A DNA stretch of 41,776 bases from Pedosphaera sp. (GCA_028293285.1 JAQGPC010000278.1:1-41776); one strand, 5' to 3'; positions 1-8,593 are shown, numbered from the stretch's first letter. Numbers and translations are program-made. The notes: a model not told the origin generated them from the letters alone.

Positions 1-36
1 TCCGTGTTGATGGGGGTAAAAAAATTGCAACTGAAC

Positions 37-66
37 CACGAAGGGACGCGAAGGGACACGAATTCA
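37..66. repeat. 10-bp tandem repeat block A
   Basis: Three consecutive decamers, CACGAAGGGA, CGCGAAGGGA and CACGAATTCA, fit a 10-bp period with drift in the last copy. Similar ACGAAGG-type intergenic strings are, from memory, frequent in PVC and other environmental genomes; this was not searched. Confidence 0.65.
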
Positions 67-109
67 CCCCAATGGGAATGGGAACTGCCAAGGCACAGGG
101 AGAGTTGGC

Positions 110-135
110 CGCGAAAGGGCGCAGAGAACGCAAAA
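110..135. repeat. 10-bp period repeat block B
   Basis: CGCGAAAGGG is followed directly by CGCAGAGAAC and then by GCAAAAC. The 10-bp spacing of the CGC/GC steps matches block A, but the consensus differs. Confidence 0.5.
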
Positions 136-274
136 CAAACGAGGATAGAGGATGGCAAGAGCTAGTACGACCCAGTGCGAGCAGATGCGAGTTGTGACCA
201 CGCATGGGAAATGGATGAATAACGAAGACGCCAAGGCGCAAAAGGCCGGAAGACGGAAAGGACAGGAATGCAAC

Positions 275-308
275 CGCTGATGGACGCCGATGGGAATGGA
301 CACAAATG
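275..308. repeat. 10-bp period repeat block D (CGCTGATGGA type)
   Basis: CGCTGATGGA and CGCCGATGGG are adjacent decamers, followed by AATGGACACA, which keeps the ATGG core in register. This resembles widespread CGCAGATGAA-type intergenic repeats. A further related block, with CGAAGACGCC and CAAGGCGCAA steps, lies at about 222-260. Confidence 0.55.
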
Positions 309-404
309 CGTCGAGAAACCAAGGTCGAGAGCCTTTGCGCAGGTTTTGATGAATAATATTTATTCTGTGGCGGTTTTGTCGTCGGTTGACGGAATGGGGT
401 TGAA

Positions 405-420
405 GCGCCGTGAACGGCGC
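405..420. repeat. GC-rich inverted repeat
   Basis: GCGCCG (405-410) and CGGCGC (415-420) form a 6-bp stem with the tetraloop TGAA. It is followed at once by a second inverted repeat, GCACC (421-425) and GGTGC (437-441). No T tract follows on either strand, so it does not look like an intrinsic terminator. Confidence 0.5.
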
Positions 421-540
421 GCACCATGGCGTGAGCGGTGCGGGCTGGTTTTTGTTTTGGAAGGATTGGAGAATGTTGACAGTTTGATATTGCTGCGCCC
501 CGGGTCTTTCCAGACGGGCATTGTCGCTCTCCAATGGAAC

Positions 541-561
541 GCGCCGACAGGCTGTCGGCGC
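541..561. repeat. near-perfect palindrome GCGCCGACAG
   Basis: GCGCCGACAG (541-550) and its exact reverse complement CTGTCGGCGC (552-561) are separated by a single G. As RNA it would form an 8-bp stem with a 5-nt loop. It sits 63 bp past the stop of the giant minus-strand gene, without a T tract. A dispersed extragenic palindrome is more likely than a terminator. Confidence 0.6.
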
Positions 562-624
562 TCCGATTCGAGGTCCCGCAGATGGTTACGGGAAAGGAGT
601 TTTCCAGTTGATGATTATAAAAAA

Positions 625-3600
625 TCAGTTGGTCAAAAAGGTGCCGTCGGGGGATTCGAGGCGGATGGATTCAGGCAGGGTCTTGGCATCAAGTTTGATG
701 ATGATGACATGATTGCCGGCGGTCACATCGGCGACGCGGTTGGGCACGGGCTTGCCATCGATCCAGACGGCGCTGCCATCGGCACCGGTCAGTTGGATGT
801 GAACGGGGCCGGTCTTGGCGACCTGGATTTGGGCGGCGGCGTAAACGGATTTGGGATCGCGGCTGCGGACGGCGTCCAATGCGCCTTGCAACTCGGCGCG
901 CAGCAAACGGCCATTGACGAGGGAGGACGTGGGCTTCCAATCGGCATCAGTGAGTTTGCTGTTGAGCACCTTGTCGTCGCCGAATTGGGCAACGTCGATG
1001 GTCGCCGCGAACAAGCGCCAGAGACGGGCGACGTTGCCTTTGGAGGCATCGTATTCGCCGGGCTTGCCCAGGTCGGAAAGGAAGCGGAACAAATCCAAAC
1101 GCTCACTGCTGCTCAAGGAATCGATGAGGCCGGAAGGCATGAGGGAGTTGCCTTGTTTGCGGTTCTTGATGCTGTTCTTGGCGATGGTGATTTCCTTGTC
1201 GGTGGTATCGCGGAGGATGAGTTGTTCGGTGTTTTCGCGAACGAGCACGCCGGACATTTCTTCGCCATCATTGGTTTCTACGACGATGGAATGATAGCCT
1301 TCCTTGATTTTGCGATTCGGATAAAAAACAGATTCGACCAAGTAATCCACCTGAGCACTTGCGCCGATGCTGGTCATATCGGGGCCAACTTTTCCGCCGA
1401 CACCGCCGATGGCATGGCAACTGACGCAGCCAATTTCCTTGCGCCGGAAAATCTTTTCACCGCGCGCGGCATCGCCTTCGCGAACAGCGCTCTTGGCCAG
1501 CAGTTTGATTTCGGCATCCGAAAGCCCCTGCCCTTCGCTTTCCAAATCGGCACCGCGTGTCAGTGCGACGACCAAGTCAGGCTCATTGCGCCCGCCTTCG
1601 CGCGCGGCTTTCAAGCCGGCTTTCGCCATCGCCGGAGAAAGACCAGTCTTGGGCAACGCATGAACCAATGCCGCGGAAACGCCTTTGGTGCCGAGCAACG
1701 AACGCCAGAGGTCCAACGCTTCAGCTTCGGTTTTGGCATCGTTGAGCAACGCAATCACCGGCTGTTTGGCTTGCTCCATGTCCAAACCGACGAGGGCCAG
1801 GACGGCTCCGCGACGAACAGATTCATCACTGGTCTTTTCAGTGAGCGGAACCAGGTTGGAAACCACTTCCTTGCCACCAATTTCGCGCAAGGCATCGAAG
1901 GCGGCACGCCGGGTGGCTTCGGTGGTTTGTTTGTCGGTGGCGATGGCGAGGATACCCGTTGCCAGAGATTCACGCTTCCAGGTGCCTGCGAGGCGCAAGG
2001 CGGCTTTGCGGACCTTTTCGTTGGGGCTGGAAAAGAGTTTGCTGACGGCATCCAAGTCGCCGGAGGGCTTGGCGTTGCGTTGCTTGGTCGCGTCAGTAAG
2101 AGCAGCCAAGGCGCGGACGGAGGCTTCATCATCGAAACCACCGCTAACAACTTGATCGAAGAGGTGACGCAATTCGTTCTCGCTGCCGCCCTGCCCGATG
2201 AGTTCAATCCATGGGCCGTTGCCATCTTTGGCAATGGTTTTGGTTTTTATCACCTGGCTCAAAACCAAACTCGCCTGACTTGGTTCAATAGCTTTCAAGG
2301 CGAATTCCAATTGCTTCTCGCGGCCATCGGCTTTCCACGCGCCGGATTGGACGGCTTCGACCCAGGGTTTGGCAAGGTCGTTGATGCTCAGCCAGACGGC
2401 GTAATCAAGAAAGGAGTCCATGGGTTTGTCCAAAACGCTCAGCACGAGTTCCGCGGAACGGGCCGAGGGCATTTCGGAGAGCGCACGCATGGCTTCAATG
2501 CGCACACGGGGAAAATCATCGGCTACGCGTTTCGCCAGCAGGTCCATGGGATTCTTCAGACGCGGATGCCAGTAGCTCACGACGCGCGTGGCGGCGGCGC
2601 GGATGTGGCCGTCCTTGGCTTCGAGCAACTTATCCAACAACGCGGGTTCAACGATATCGATGGCTTGATACATCCAGAGCGCTTCGAGCAACGCTTTTTC
2701 GCTCGACTGGGCCTTGGTCCATTTGGCGAGGTCGGAGGAAATGGCGGTGCCGCGCTCGGTGAGAACGCGTTTGGCTTGCTGCTGATTGTATTTGTTGGGG
2801 GACAACAATTGATTGAACAACTCGCGGTTCGATGCTTTGACGAAGTTAGGACGCTTCACCAAGGGACGGCCCTTGGCGGTGACGCGCCAGATGCGGCCGT
2901 GTTCGTGGTCGCGGCGGGGATCACGGAAATCGACTTCGCCATGTTGGATAATGGGATTGGACCAATCGGCGATGTAGAGCGCGCCGTCGGGGCCCATTTT
3001 TACGTCGATGGGGCGGAAGGTCACGTTCGTGCTGCGAATCAAGTCCGGCATTTCCTTGGTGATGTAAGCGGAATCTTTTTCATCGATGGTGAAGCGAACG
3101 ACGCGATGAGCACGGAAATCGCAGGTGATCATGTTGCCCTGCCAATCATCGGGGAATTGCTGGCTGTGAATGATTTCGAGAGAGGCGAACTTGGGGTAGC
3201 TGCCGGGGCTGACGCTTTTCAACTCACGGCGTATTCCGGCATAGGTAAAGTAAGTCGCGCCGGGAATGCCAAAAGTAATGCCCTGGCCTCCCGCGCCGTC
3301 CGTGACAAAGGATTGCCCGTATTCATCGAACTGGTGGCCCCAGGGATTGCAGAAACCCTTGAGATAGACGCCGAGTTCCATTGTGGGCGGGCGCAAATGC
3401 CAGAGACCACCGCTGTTCAATCGCTCGACGCCGTGGGGTGTTTCGATATGGCTGTGAATGTAAATGGATTGGTCAAAGTAAAGCTGACCGTCATGGCCCC
3501 AATGCAGAGTGTGGACGATATGATGGGTGTCTTCCGTGCCGAAGCCGGAAAGGACGACGCGCTTTTGGTCGGCCTTGCCATCGCCATCGGTGTCCTTGAA

Positions 3601-5265
3601 ATGAAGGAGTTCGGTGCTTTGGCCGACATAGACGCCGCCATCGCCCGGTTCGACGCCGGTGGGGATGAGCAAGCCATCGGCGAAGACGGTGGATTTATCG
3701 ACTTTGCCCACGCCCTTGGTGTCTTCGAGAATGAGAACCTTGTCGTTGGCTTCGTGCCCCGGTTCGATTTGGGGATAAACCGCGGAGCTGACAACCCAGA
3801 GACGTCCAAGGGGATCGAAGTTCATTTGAATGGGCTTGGCGAGCAACGGGCTTTCGGCGTAAAGGCTGACTTCAAATCCGGGAGCGACTTCGAATTCAGG
3901 CAGGGGTTGCGGAGCGGGATTGGTGGTGGGAGACGAAGTGACAGCAGGTTCCTTTGCCTTATTGGTTTTTTTATTCGCCCGAGATTTGGTGGCGGGAACG
4001 AGTTCGTAGTTGTGAGCGACGGGTTGCCGCAGTTTGGCGATCCTAGCTTCCTGTTCGGTGATGAAAAGGTCGAACATGGGGATTTCCCTGGCGTTCTGGC
4101 CCTGCTCGTGTTTGCGGAAACCGAACAGATAGGTTTCGTTCTGGGGACGCCAGCGATCGAAGTAGAGCTGGTTTTTCTTGAGGATGACTTTGCGGAGTTC
4201 TTCGGCCTGGTCCCATTGTGGGCCGCGCTCGATGGCGACGCCCCTGCTCCATTCCTTGCCGGTGCCGGTGGCAACGGTGATGCCGTCCGCCTTGAGGTCA
4301 TAACGACCGGACTTCAGACCATCGATTTGGACGAGAGATGGGGCATCGGCAGTAGGGATTCGTCCCTGTTTGTCGCGCAAAACGGGGCTGACGAGTTGAT
4401 CATCAATGCTGGAGAAGCCGACATGGTCGCGGGTTCGTTGAAGATTGGAAACCTTGGTGCCGTAACTGCCATCGGTGACTTTGCCATCGGCGGTGATACG
4501 GACGCGCCAGAGATTGGGTTCCCAGACAAAGCCTTTTTCCAAGGCTTCGGCCATGCGCAGGTAACCGAAGTCGTTGAGATGAATGCCGTTTTCGGTAAAG
4601 GCGCGCGGAAGGCGGCTCTTGGTGCCATCGCCCATGAGGTTGTTGTAAAGAGAGATGAAATGACATTTGCGTTCCGTGGCGAGATTGCGAATCGCCTGGG
4701 TGTACAAGGCCAGTTGGCGATTATGTTCCGTGGGGTCAGGCAATGGCGCGCCGAGATCTTCGTGATGGATGGGGCTTACCAAGACGAACTTCAGCGGTTT
4801 GTTGGTGCAGACCGATTGAATTGTATCCATCAGCTTGACCATGTCGGCCTTGAACTGATTCAGGCCCGCTTCGCCATCAAAGGAATTGGCCATGCCATAG
4901 CCGATAACAACTACCGTGGGTTGCACGGTGGCAATCTGATCCTTCAGCTTTTCAAAGCCTTTGCCCGGTTTATCAAAATCGAAACTGGCGCGAGAGCCGC
5001 CCGCCGGTGTGTCCGCACTCCAGCCCAAATTGCGGAAGATGATGTTCCTTTGCGGATAGCGAACCGTAAATCGCTCCTCTACAAAGCCATAAGACTGCTC
5101 GCGTTCGATGAGCGTATCGCCCACGAATACGACGCGATCGCCGTCTCGCAATTCCAAGGTTGGCTTGGGTTGTGCTGCTACGGAAAGAGAGAAGGCTGAT
5201 AAACTGGAACAAAGTAAAACCAAAACGCGTCTTACCGAGAGCGCATGAAGAAAAACGGATTTCAT
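625..5265 (-). CDS. secreted PVC-type multidomain protein: SGNH hydrolase, beta-propeller, HEAT repeats, CxxCH haem domain
   Basis: The protein has 1546 residues. A signal peptide covers about 1-31 (hydrophobic core VLVLLCSSLSAFSL, cleavage near VAA-Q). An SGNH-like domain (about 35-265) starts with GDT at 49-51, where classical SGNH enzymes have GDS, and ends with NGIHLND, keeping the His but with Asn three residues before it. A PVC-type dehydrogenase-like propeller (about 430-840) follows, with a calcium-loop-like DTDGDGKAD. Alpha-helical HEAT-like repeats lead to a cytochrome c-like domain with CVSCH at 1280-1284 and a candidate Met ligand in SLMPSG. The C-terminal 120 residues look like a beta-rich carbohydrate-binding module. 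Such proteins abound in Planctomycetota and Verrucomicrobiota and are thought to act outside the cytoplasm in polysaccharide degradation; the substrate here is unknown. An upstream in-frame ATG at 5385 was rejected because the ATG at 5265 begins the signal peptide. No Shine-Dalgarno site is visible. Confidence 0.93.
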   Translation of the reverse strand: MKSVFLHALSVRRVLVLLCSSLSAFSLSVAAQPKPTLELRDGDRVVFVGDTLIEREQSYGFVEERFTVRYPQRNIIFRNLGWSADTPAGGSRASFDFDKPGKGFEKLKDQIATVQPTVVVIGYGMANSFDGEAGLNQFKADMVKLMDTIQSVCTNKPLKFVLVSPIHHEDLGAPLPDPTEHNRQLALYTQAIRNLATERKCHFISLYNNLMGDGTKSRLPRAFTENGIHLNDFGYLRMAEALEKGFVWEPNLWRVRITADGKVTDGSYGTKVSNLQRTRDHVGFSSIDDQLVSPVLRDKQGRIPTADAPSLVQIDGLKSGRYDLKADGITVATGTGKEWSRGVAIERGPQWDQAEELRKVILKKNQLYFDRWRPQNETYLFGFRKHEQGQNAREIPMFDLFITEQEARIAKLRQPVAHNYELVPATKSRANKKTNKAKEPAVTSSPTTNPAPQPLPEFEVAPGFEVSLYAESPLLAKPIQMNFDPLGRLWVVSSAVYPQIEPGHEANDKVLILEDTKGVGKVDKSTVFADGLLIPTGVEPGDGGVYVGQSTELLHFKDTDGDGKADQKRVVLSGFGTEDTHHIVHTLHWGHDGQLYFDQSIYIHSHIETPHGVERLNSGGLWHLRPPTMELGVYLKGFCNPWGHQFDEYGQSFVTDGAGGQGITFGIPGATYFTYAGIRRELKSVSPGSYPKFASLEIIHSQQFPDDWQGNMITCDFRAHRVVRFTIDEKDSAYITKEMPDLIRSTNVTFRPIDVKMGPDGALYIADWSNPIIQHGEVDFRDPRRDHEHGRIWRVTAKGRPLVKRPNFVKASNRELFNQLLSPNKYNQQQAKRVLTERGTAISSDLAKWTKAQSSEKALLEALWMYQAIDIVEPALLDKLLEAKDGHIRAAATRVVSYWHPRLKNPMDLLAKRVADDFPRVRIEAMRALSEMPSARSAELVLSVLDKPMDSFLDYAVWLSINDLAKPWVEAVQSGAWKADGREKQLEFALKAIEPSQASLVLSQVIKTKTIAKDGNGPWIELIGQGGSENELRHLFDQVVSGGFDDEASVRALAALTDATKQRNAKPSGDLDAVSKLFSSPNEKVRKAALRLAGTWKRESLATGILAIATDKQTTEATRRAAFDALREIGGKEVVSNLVPLTEKTSDESVRRGAVLALVGLDMEQAKQPVIALLNDAKTEAEALDLWRSLLGTKGVSAALVHALPKTGLSPAMAKAGLKAAREGGRNEPDLVVALTRGADLESEGQGLSDAEIKLLAKSAVREGDAARGEKIFRRKEIGCVSCHAIGGVGGKVGPDMTSIGASAQVDYLVESVFYPNRKIKEGYHSIVVETNDGEEMSGVLVRENTEQLILRDTTDKEITIAKNSIKNRKQGNSLMPSGLIDSLSSSERLDLFRFLSDLGKPGEYDASKGNVARLWRLFAATIDVAQFGDDKVLNSKLTDADWKPTSSLVNGRLLRAELQGALDAVRSRDPKSVYAAAQIQVAKTGPVHIQLTGADGSAVWIDGKPVPNRVADVTAGNHVIIIKLDAKTLPESIRLESPDGTFLTN

Positions 5266-5468
5266 TCGATTATGATATAAGGTTGTCCCTTCCAGTAAAC
5301 TGCGACCACTGCCGCGAGGCAAGTAAATGAATTGAAAGAAGTGCGATGTTATGCTGCGAACAAACAAAGATTCCGAAAGGCGCAATGTATGGCTTTAATT
5401 ACCCATGAGCTTACTCGTATGAAAAAAATTTGCACAAACTGCTTTTCAAATCCGATTTCTAATTGAAG
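5266..5468. other. divergent intergenic region
   Basis: About 200 bp separate the minus-strand giant gene from the plus-strand membrane protein gene, so both promoters should lie here. The sequence is A/T-rich toward the plus-strand gene (poly-A near 5421-5427, TTGCAC at about 5430). I could not assign a convincing -35/-10 pair on either strand. Confidence 0.4.
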
Positions 5469-6272
5469 ATGCAAAAAGCTGACGTAGATTGGGGTAGTAT
5501 GGGTGCTTTGGATCACAGGGTCATACCGGGTTTGCTGCTAACGGTGCTTGGCTTGGTACTGGTCACGGGCATGTTCCTCACGTTTCTCGTCATCGTTTGG
5601 CGGCGGCGCCAGTTGAATTCAGGAATGCCGCAGGTGGAGGATCATAAGGAACCCAGTCCCTACCAACCTTCGGGCTTTCGTCACTCGATCCTGAGACGTC
5701 CAAGTTGCTGGCTGGCCATAAGAAACCGAAATCTCCTCACTGTGCAATCCGCGCTGGCCCTGCACAATTCCAAGCCTTGCTCCTGGGTGGATGGTCTTGC
5801 CGGCAATGGCGAACAAAAGCTGTTTCTTTCTCCCCCGGTCAATGGCTGGATATTGGTTATCGGATCTGCTTTGCCCGAACCGAATGAAGATGTGGATGTT
5901 TGCTTTCGTTTCCTGGTTGATCTGAGCCGGAAGGTCGGGCATGTCCAATTGTTTAGCGCCAATAGCATGTTGAACCATCATGCCTGGGCTCAAGTGGAGA
6001 ACGGTCATGTCGTGCGCGCTTATGCGTGGGCGGGAAGGACCCTATGGAACCAGGGAAAGACCACCCAGCCCGAAAAAGATTTGGCGATGAAATGTTATGA
6101 CTATACTGAGATTCCTGATATCTCACCCTTTGGTTCGTCCGAGCCAATCGCCACTAATTCGGACAAAGTCCATTTCCTTGCTGCCCGCTGGAGCATTGAC
6201 CCCGATGAAATCGATGAACGTTTCATCGAACAGGAATGGGGCATTGTCGGCGAGCCTTCCAAACTTTTTTAA
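5469..6272 (+). CDS. uncharacterised single-span membrane protein
   Basis: I do not recognise this 267-residue protein. One strong transmembrane segment (about 20-43, rich in Leu/Val) is followed by WRRRQ, a positive-inside signal that predicts a cytoplasmic C-terminal domain of about 220 residues. That domain is soluble, rich in Trp, Pro and Asp/Glu, and ends with a conserved-looking stretch (HFLAARWSIDPDEIDER) that suggests an alpha/beta fold rather than low complexity. The start is uncertain: ATG at 5469 follows GAAG weakly, while ATG at 5499 follows GGGG at a good distance and would still precede the membrane segment. It lies 56 bp upstream of the acetyltransferase gene on the same strand and may be co-transcribed with it. 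Confidence 0.75.
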   Translation: MQKADVDWGSMGALDHRVIPGLLLTVLGLVLVTGMFLTFLVIVWRRRQLNSGMPQVEDHKEPSPYQPSGFRHSILRRPSCWLAIRNRNLLTVQSALALHNSKPCSWVDGLAGNGEQKLFLSPPVNGWILVIGSALPEPNEDVDVCFRFLVDLSRKVGHVQLFSANSMLNHHAWAQVENGHVVRAYAWAGRTLWNQGKTTQPEKDLAMKCYDYTEIPDISPFGSSEPIATNSDKVHFLAARWSIDPDEIDERFIEQEWGIVGEPSKLF

Positions 6273-6328
6273 ATTTGCTTTAAGTGGTTTTCTCAGCCAC
6301 AGTTGTCTTAACCGAACCAGGAGCTGTT

Positions 6329-6919
6329 ATGTCAATTGAACTTGCACTCCAGAAATTCCCCAAAGACATCCGTCTCAAAAACGACTTCAAATGCAGGTCG
6401 CGCCCGCTGCGGAAAGACGATGAAAAGGTTTTTCACGAATTCTTTCTTAGCGTGCCCGAGCGGGAACGCATGTTCATCAAGCATCGTGTGATCGATCCCG
6501 AGATCATTCGAGATTGGTGTTTCAATATCGACCTTGGTCATAAGCTGCCCCTGCTTGCCCTTGACTCCAGCGACGGCAAAATTATTGCCACCGCCACCCT
6601 GCACCAGCAACTCGGCGGTTGGAAGCGGCACATCGGACGAATCAGCGTGCTCGTACATCCGCAATATCGCGGGCGCGGTCTTGCCAAGGTGATGGTTTCC
6701 GAGGTTGTGGACATCGCGCGGAATGTTGGTTTGGAAAAAGTCGAAGCGGAATTCATCGGTGAACAGGAAGCGGCCATCAAAATGTTCGCGATGCTGGGCT
6801 TTAGCAATCTTTTGCTGCTCGAAGATTATGTGAAGGATATGCAGGCTACTTCCCATGATTATGTGCTTATGGGTCTCGACCTGACCACCGATGAAGAATA
6901 TGCCGGCGCCAGTGGCTAG
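6329..6919 (+). CDS. GNAT family N-acetyltransferase
   Basis: This 196-residue cytoplasmic protein has the Gcn5-related acetyltransferase fold. Motif A is clear at about 107-122 (VLVHPQYRGRGLAKVM), where RGRGLA matches the acetyl-CoA pyrophosphate loop Q/R-x-x-G-x-G/A. It is followed by the helix with E-A and the AAIKMFAMLGF segment typical of motif B. The acceptor (amine, amino acid or protein) cannot be told. ATG at 6329 was chosen over a GTG at 6284 because AGGAG lies 6 nt upstream (6319-6322 region), one of the few good Shine-Dalgarno sites in the window. The gene ends with TAG. Confidence 0.9.
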   Translation: MSIELALQKFPKDIRLKNDFKCRSRPLRKDDEKVFHEFFLSVPERERMFIKHRVIDPEIIRDWCFNIDLGHKLPLLALDSSDGKIIATATLHQQLGGWKRHIGRISVLVHPQYRGRGLAKVMVSEVVDIARNVGLEKVEAEFIGEQEAAIKMFAMLGFSNLLLLEDYVKDMQATSHDYVLMGLDLTTDEEYAGASG

Positions 6920-6985
6920 TACGATTTTATCCCAGCCGAATCTAAATCGAAGCGGAAACATCCCGTTGTCCATTTACAATTTGAA

Positions 6986-7013
6986 ATTCGTCATTCGCCA
7001 TTCGGCATTTCCC
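6986..7013 (+). repeat. heptamer tandem repeat abutting a start codon
   Basis: Four consecutive 7-mers, ATTCGTC, ATTCGCC, ATTCGGC and ATTTCCC, end one base before the ATG at 7015. The array occupies exactly the place where the ribosome binding site of the zinc-ribbon gene should be, and no Shine-Dalgarno sequence is present. Similar ATTCGTC strings are, from memory, common extragenic repeats in related genomes. Confidence 0.7.
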
Positions 7014-7014
7014 C

Positions 7015-7284
7015 ATGCCTCCTGAAACCTGCCCCAACTGCGGCGCGGAAGTGCCACCTAAAGCCAAGGCCTGCCCGGAATGTGGTTCCGATGAAAAAAC
7101 CGGCTGGTCAGGCGAAGCGGCCAGTAGCGGATTGGGACTTCCAGAGGAAAGTTTCGACTACGACGATTTTGTAAAACGGGAATTTGGCGAGGACAAACCT
7201 GTTCCACGTGGAATCGCCTGGTACTGGTGGGTGGTTGCGGTTTTGGTGCTGACCGCGATTTTGGGAATGATTTTGTGGCGGTAA
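7015..7284 (+). CDS. zinc-ribbon single-span membrane protein
   Basis: An 89-residue protein begins with a zinc ribbon, CPNC at 6-9 and CPEC at 20-23, the usual four-cysteine knuckle. A short acidic linker follows (FDYDDFVKREFGED). It ends in one transmembrane helix (about 68-88, WYWWVVAVLVLTAILGMI) and a final Arg, giving a C-terminally anchored small protein. Such proteins are common and mostly of unknown function; a role in binding a partner at the membrane is inference only. It lies 49 bp upstream of the PQQ-like gene on the same strand. Confidence 0.85.
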   Translation: MPPETCPNCGAEVPPKAKACPECGSDEKTGWSGEAASSGLGLPEESFDYDDFVKREFGEDKPVPRGIAWYWWVVAVLVLTAILGMILWR

Positions 7285-7333
7285 TCTCTTTAGGGTATAG
7301 CCTTGTCATTCACCCTCGTGTAGCATCTGCGCG

Positions 7334-8593
7334 ATGACCGCCAAATTCTTATCGATTCTGGCCCTTTTGGTCTTTACGAGTAAAGCGTGGGGCAGTGACT
7401 GGCCGCAATTCCTCGGACCAACTCGCAACGGTGTTTACACCAATGCCGATCTCGCTGAATCGTGGCCCAAGGAAGGTCCGGCTGTGGTGTGGCAGAAAAA
7501 TATTGGACAAGGCTTTAGCGGCCCAGTTGTCGCCGGACACAAGTTAATCCTGTTCCATCGGCTGGCAGATAAAGAGACCGTCGAATGTCTCGATGCTAGA
7601 ACCGGCAAACAACTTTGGAGTTTCAGTTATGGCACCGCTTATCAGGACGATTTTGGTTTTGATAAAGGTCCGCGTGCAACGCCTAGCATTGTTGACGGAA
7701 GGGTTTACACGTTTGGTGCGGAGGGCATGTTGCATTGTCTGGACTTCGCCAGCGGAAAGAAGGTCTGGAGCGTGAATGCAAAAAAGGAATTCCAGGCTGG
7801 CAAGGGCTTCTTTGGCATCGCTTGTTCGCCTTTGGTAGAAGGGAATGTTGTCTTATTGAATATCGGTGGAGTGGATGGTGCCGGCATTGTGGCATTTGAC
7901 AAGGCCACGGGTAAAGTCCTCTGGAAAACTTCCAATGATGAGGCTAGTTACTCCGCTCCGACCGCTGCTACGATTGATGGTACCCGTTATGCAGTGGTAC
8001 TGACTCGAAGTGCCTTGAACGGGCTTGATCCTACCACAGGCAAAAGCTGTTTCGAATACCCGTTTAAACCGCCTATGAACGCTTCTGTGAGTGCTGCCAC
8101 TCCATTGGCAATTGGAGATCTTATCTTCCTTTCCGCCAGCTATGGCACGGGCGCGGCAGTGTTGCGCTTGAAGGATGGCAAGCTGGAGAAAGTCTGGTCT
8201 GCCCAGGATGTGCTTTCGAATCATTACGCCACGAGTGTTCATCATAATGGTTTTCTTTACGGCATTGATGGCCGGACTGACCCTGGCTTTCATCCCGGTG
8301 CAAGTCTTCGTTGCGTGGAACTTAAAACAGGTAAAGTCCATTGGAAAAAGGACGATTTCGGCGCAGCCACGATCACATTGGCTGGCGATCAATTATTAAT
8401 CCTCACGGAGCGCGGCGAACTCATCCGCGCTTTGGCTACTCCGGACGACTTCAAGCCGAATGCACGCGCTGAAGTTTTTCCCAATCATGTCCGGGCCTAC
8501 CCTGCCCTGGTGGATGGCTTCCTGTATGCTCGCAGCAAAGACAAGCTCTTGTGCGTGGACTTATCGAAACCCGCAGCGACGAAGACGGAATAG
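7334..8593 (+). CDS. secreted PQQ-like beta-propeller protein 1
   Basis: A 419-residue protein with an N-terminal signal peptide (about 1-20, LSILALLVFTSKAWG, cleavage before SDW). The mature part opens with the WPQFLGPTRNG motif of verrucomicrobial and planctomycetal PQQ-like proteins. Blade signatures of the form A-x-TGKxLW recur (ARTGKQLW, KATGKVLW, ELKTGKVHW), supporting a beta-propeller of the pyrrolo-quinoline-quinone repeat type. No dehydrogenase catalytic residues can be assigned, so it may bind a ligand or scaffold rather than oxidise. Its TAG stop shares a base with the next start codon (TAGTG), which indicates coupled translation with the membrane acetyltransferase. It is paralogous to the protein encoded at 11550-12941. 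Confidence 0.92.
   Translation: MTAKFLSILALLVFTSKAWGSDWPQFLGPTRNGVYTNADLAESWPKEGPAVVWQKNIGQGFSGPVVAGHKLILFHRLADKETVECLDARTGKQLWSFSYGTAYQDDFGFDKGPRATPSIVDGRVYTFGAEGMLHCLDFASGKKVWSVNAKKEFQAGKGFFGIACSPLVEGNVVLLNIGGVDGAGIVAFDKATGKVLWKTSNDEASYSAPTAATIDGTRYAVVLTRSALNGLDPTTGKSCFEYPFKPPMNASVSAATPLAIGDLIFLSASYGTGAAVLRLKDGKLEKVWSAQDVLSNHYATSVHHNGFLYGIDGRTDPGFHPGASLRCVELKTGKVHWKKDDFGAATITLAGDQLLILTERGELIRALATPDDFKPNARAEVFPNHVRAYPALVDGFLYARSKDKLLCVDLSKPAATKTE

Larger units (their letters stand above)
1..624. other. repeat-rich intergenic region
   Basis: No convincing gene is present. The stretch holds at least four degenerate blocks with a period near 10 bp (37-66, 110-135, 222-260, 275-308) and GC-rich hairpins at 405-420, 421-441 and 541-561. 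It lies beyond the 3' end of the giant minus-strand gene, whose TGA is at 625-627. No T-rich intrinsic terminator for that gene is visible here. Short open frames in the region look like by-products of the repeats. Confidence 0.7.

Noticed and set aside
64-534. 156-codon minus-strand frame in the left intergenic region
   Set aside because: It runs through several repeat blocks and palindromes, has an unnatural composition, and no start site; likely chance.
268-5199. A 1643-codon open frame on the plus strand opposite the giant PVC gene
   Set aside because: Its translation has no signal peptide, domain or motif, while the minus strand encodes a signal peptide, CxxCH and propeller repeats. Codon bias against TTA, CTA and TCA in the real gene leaves the antisense frame open.
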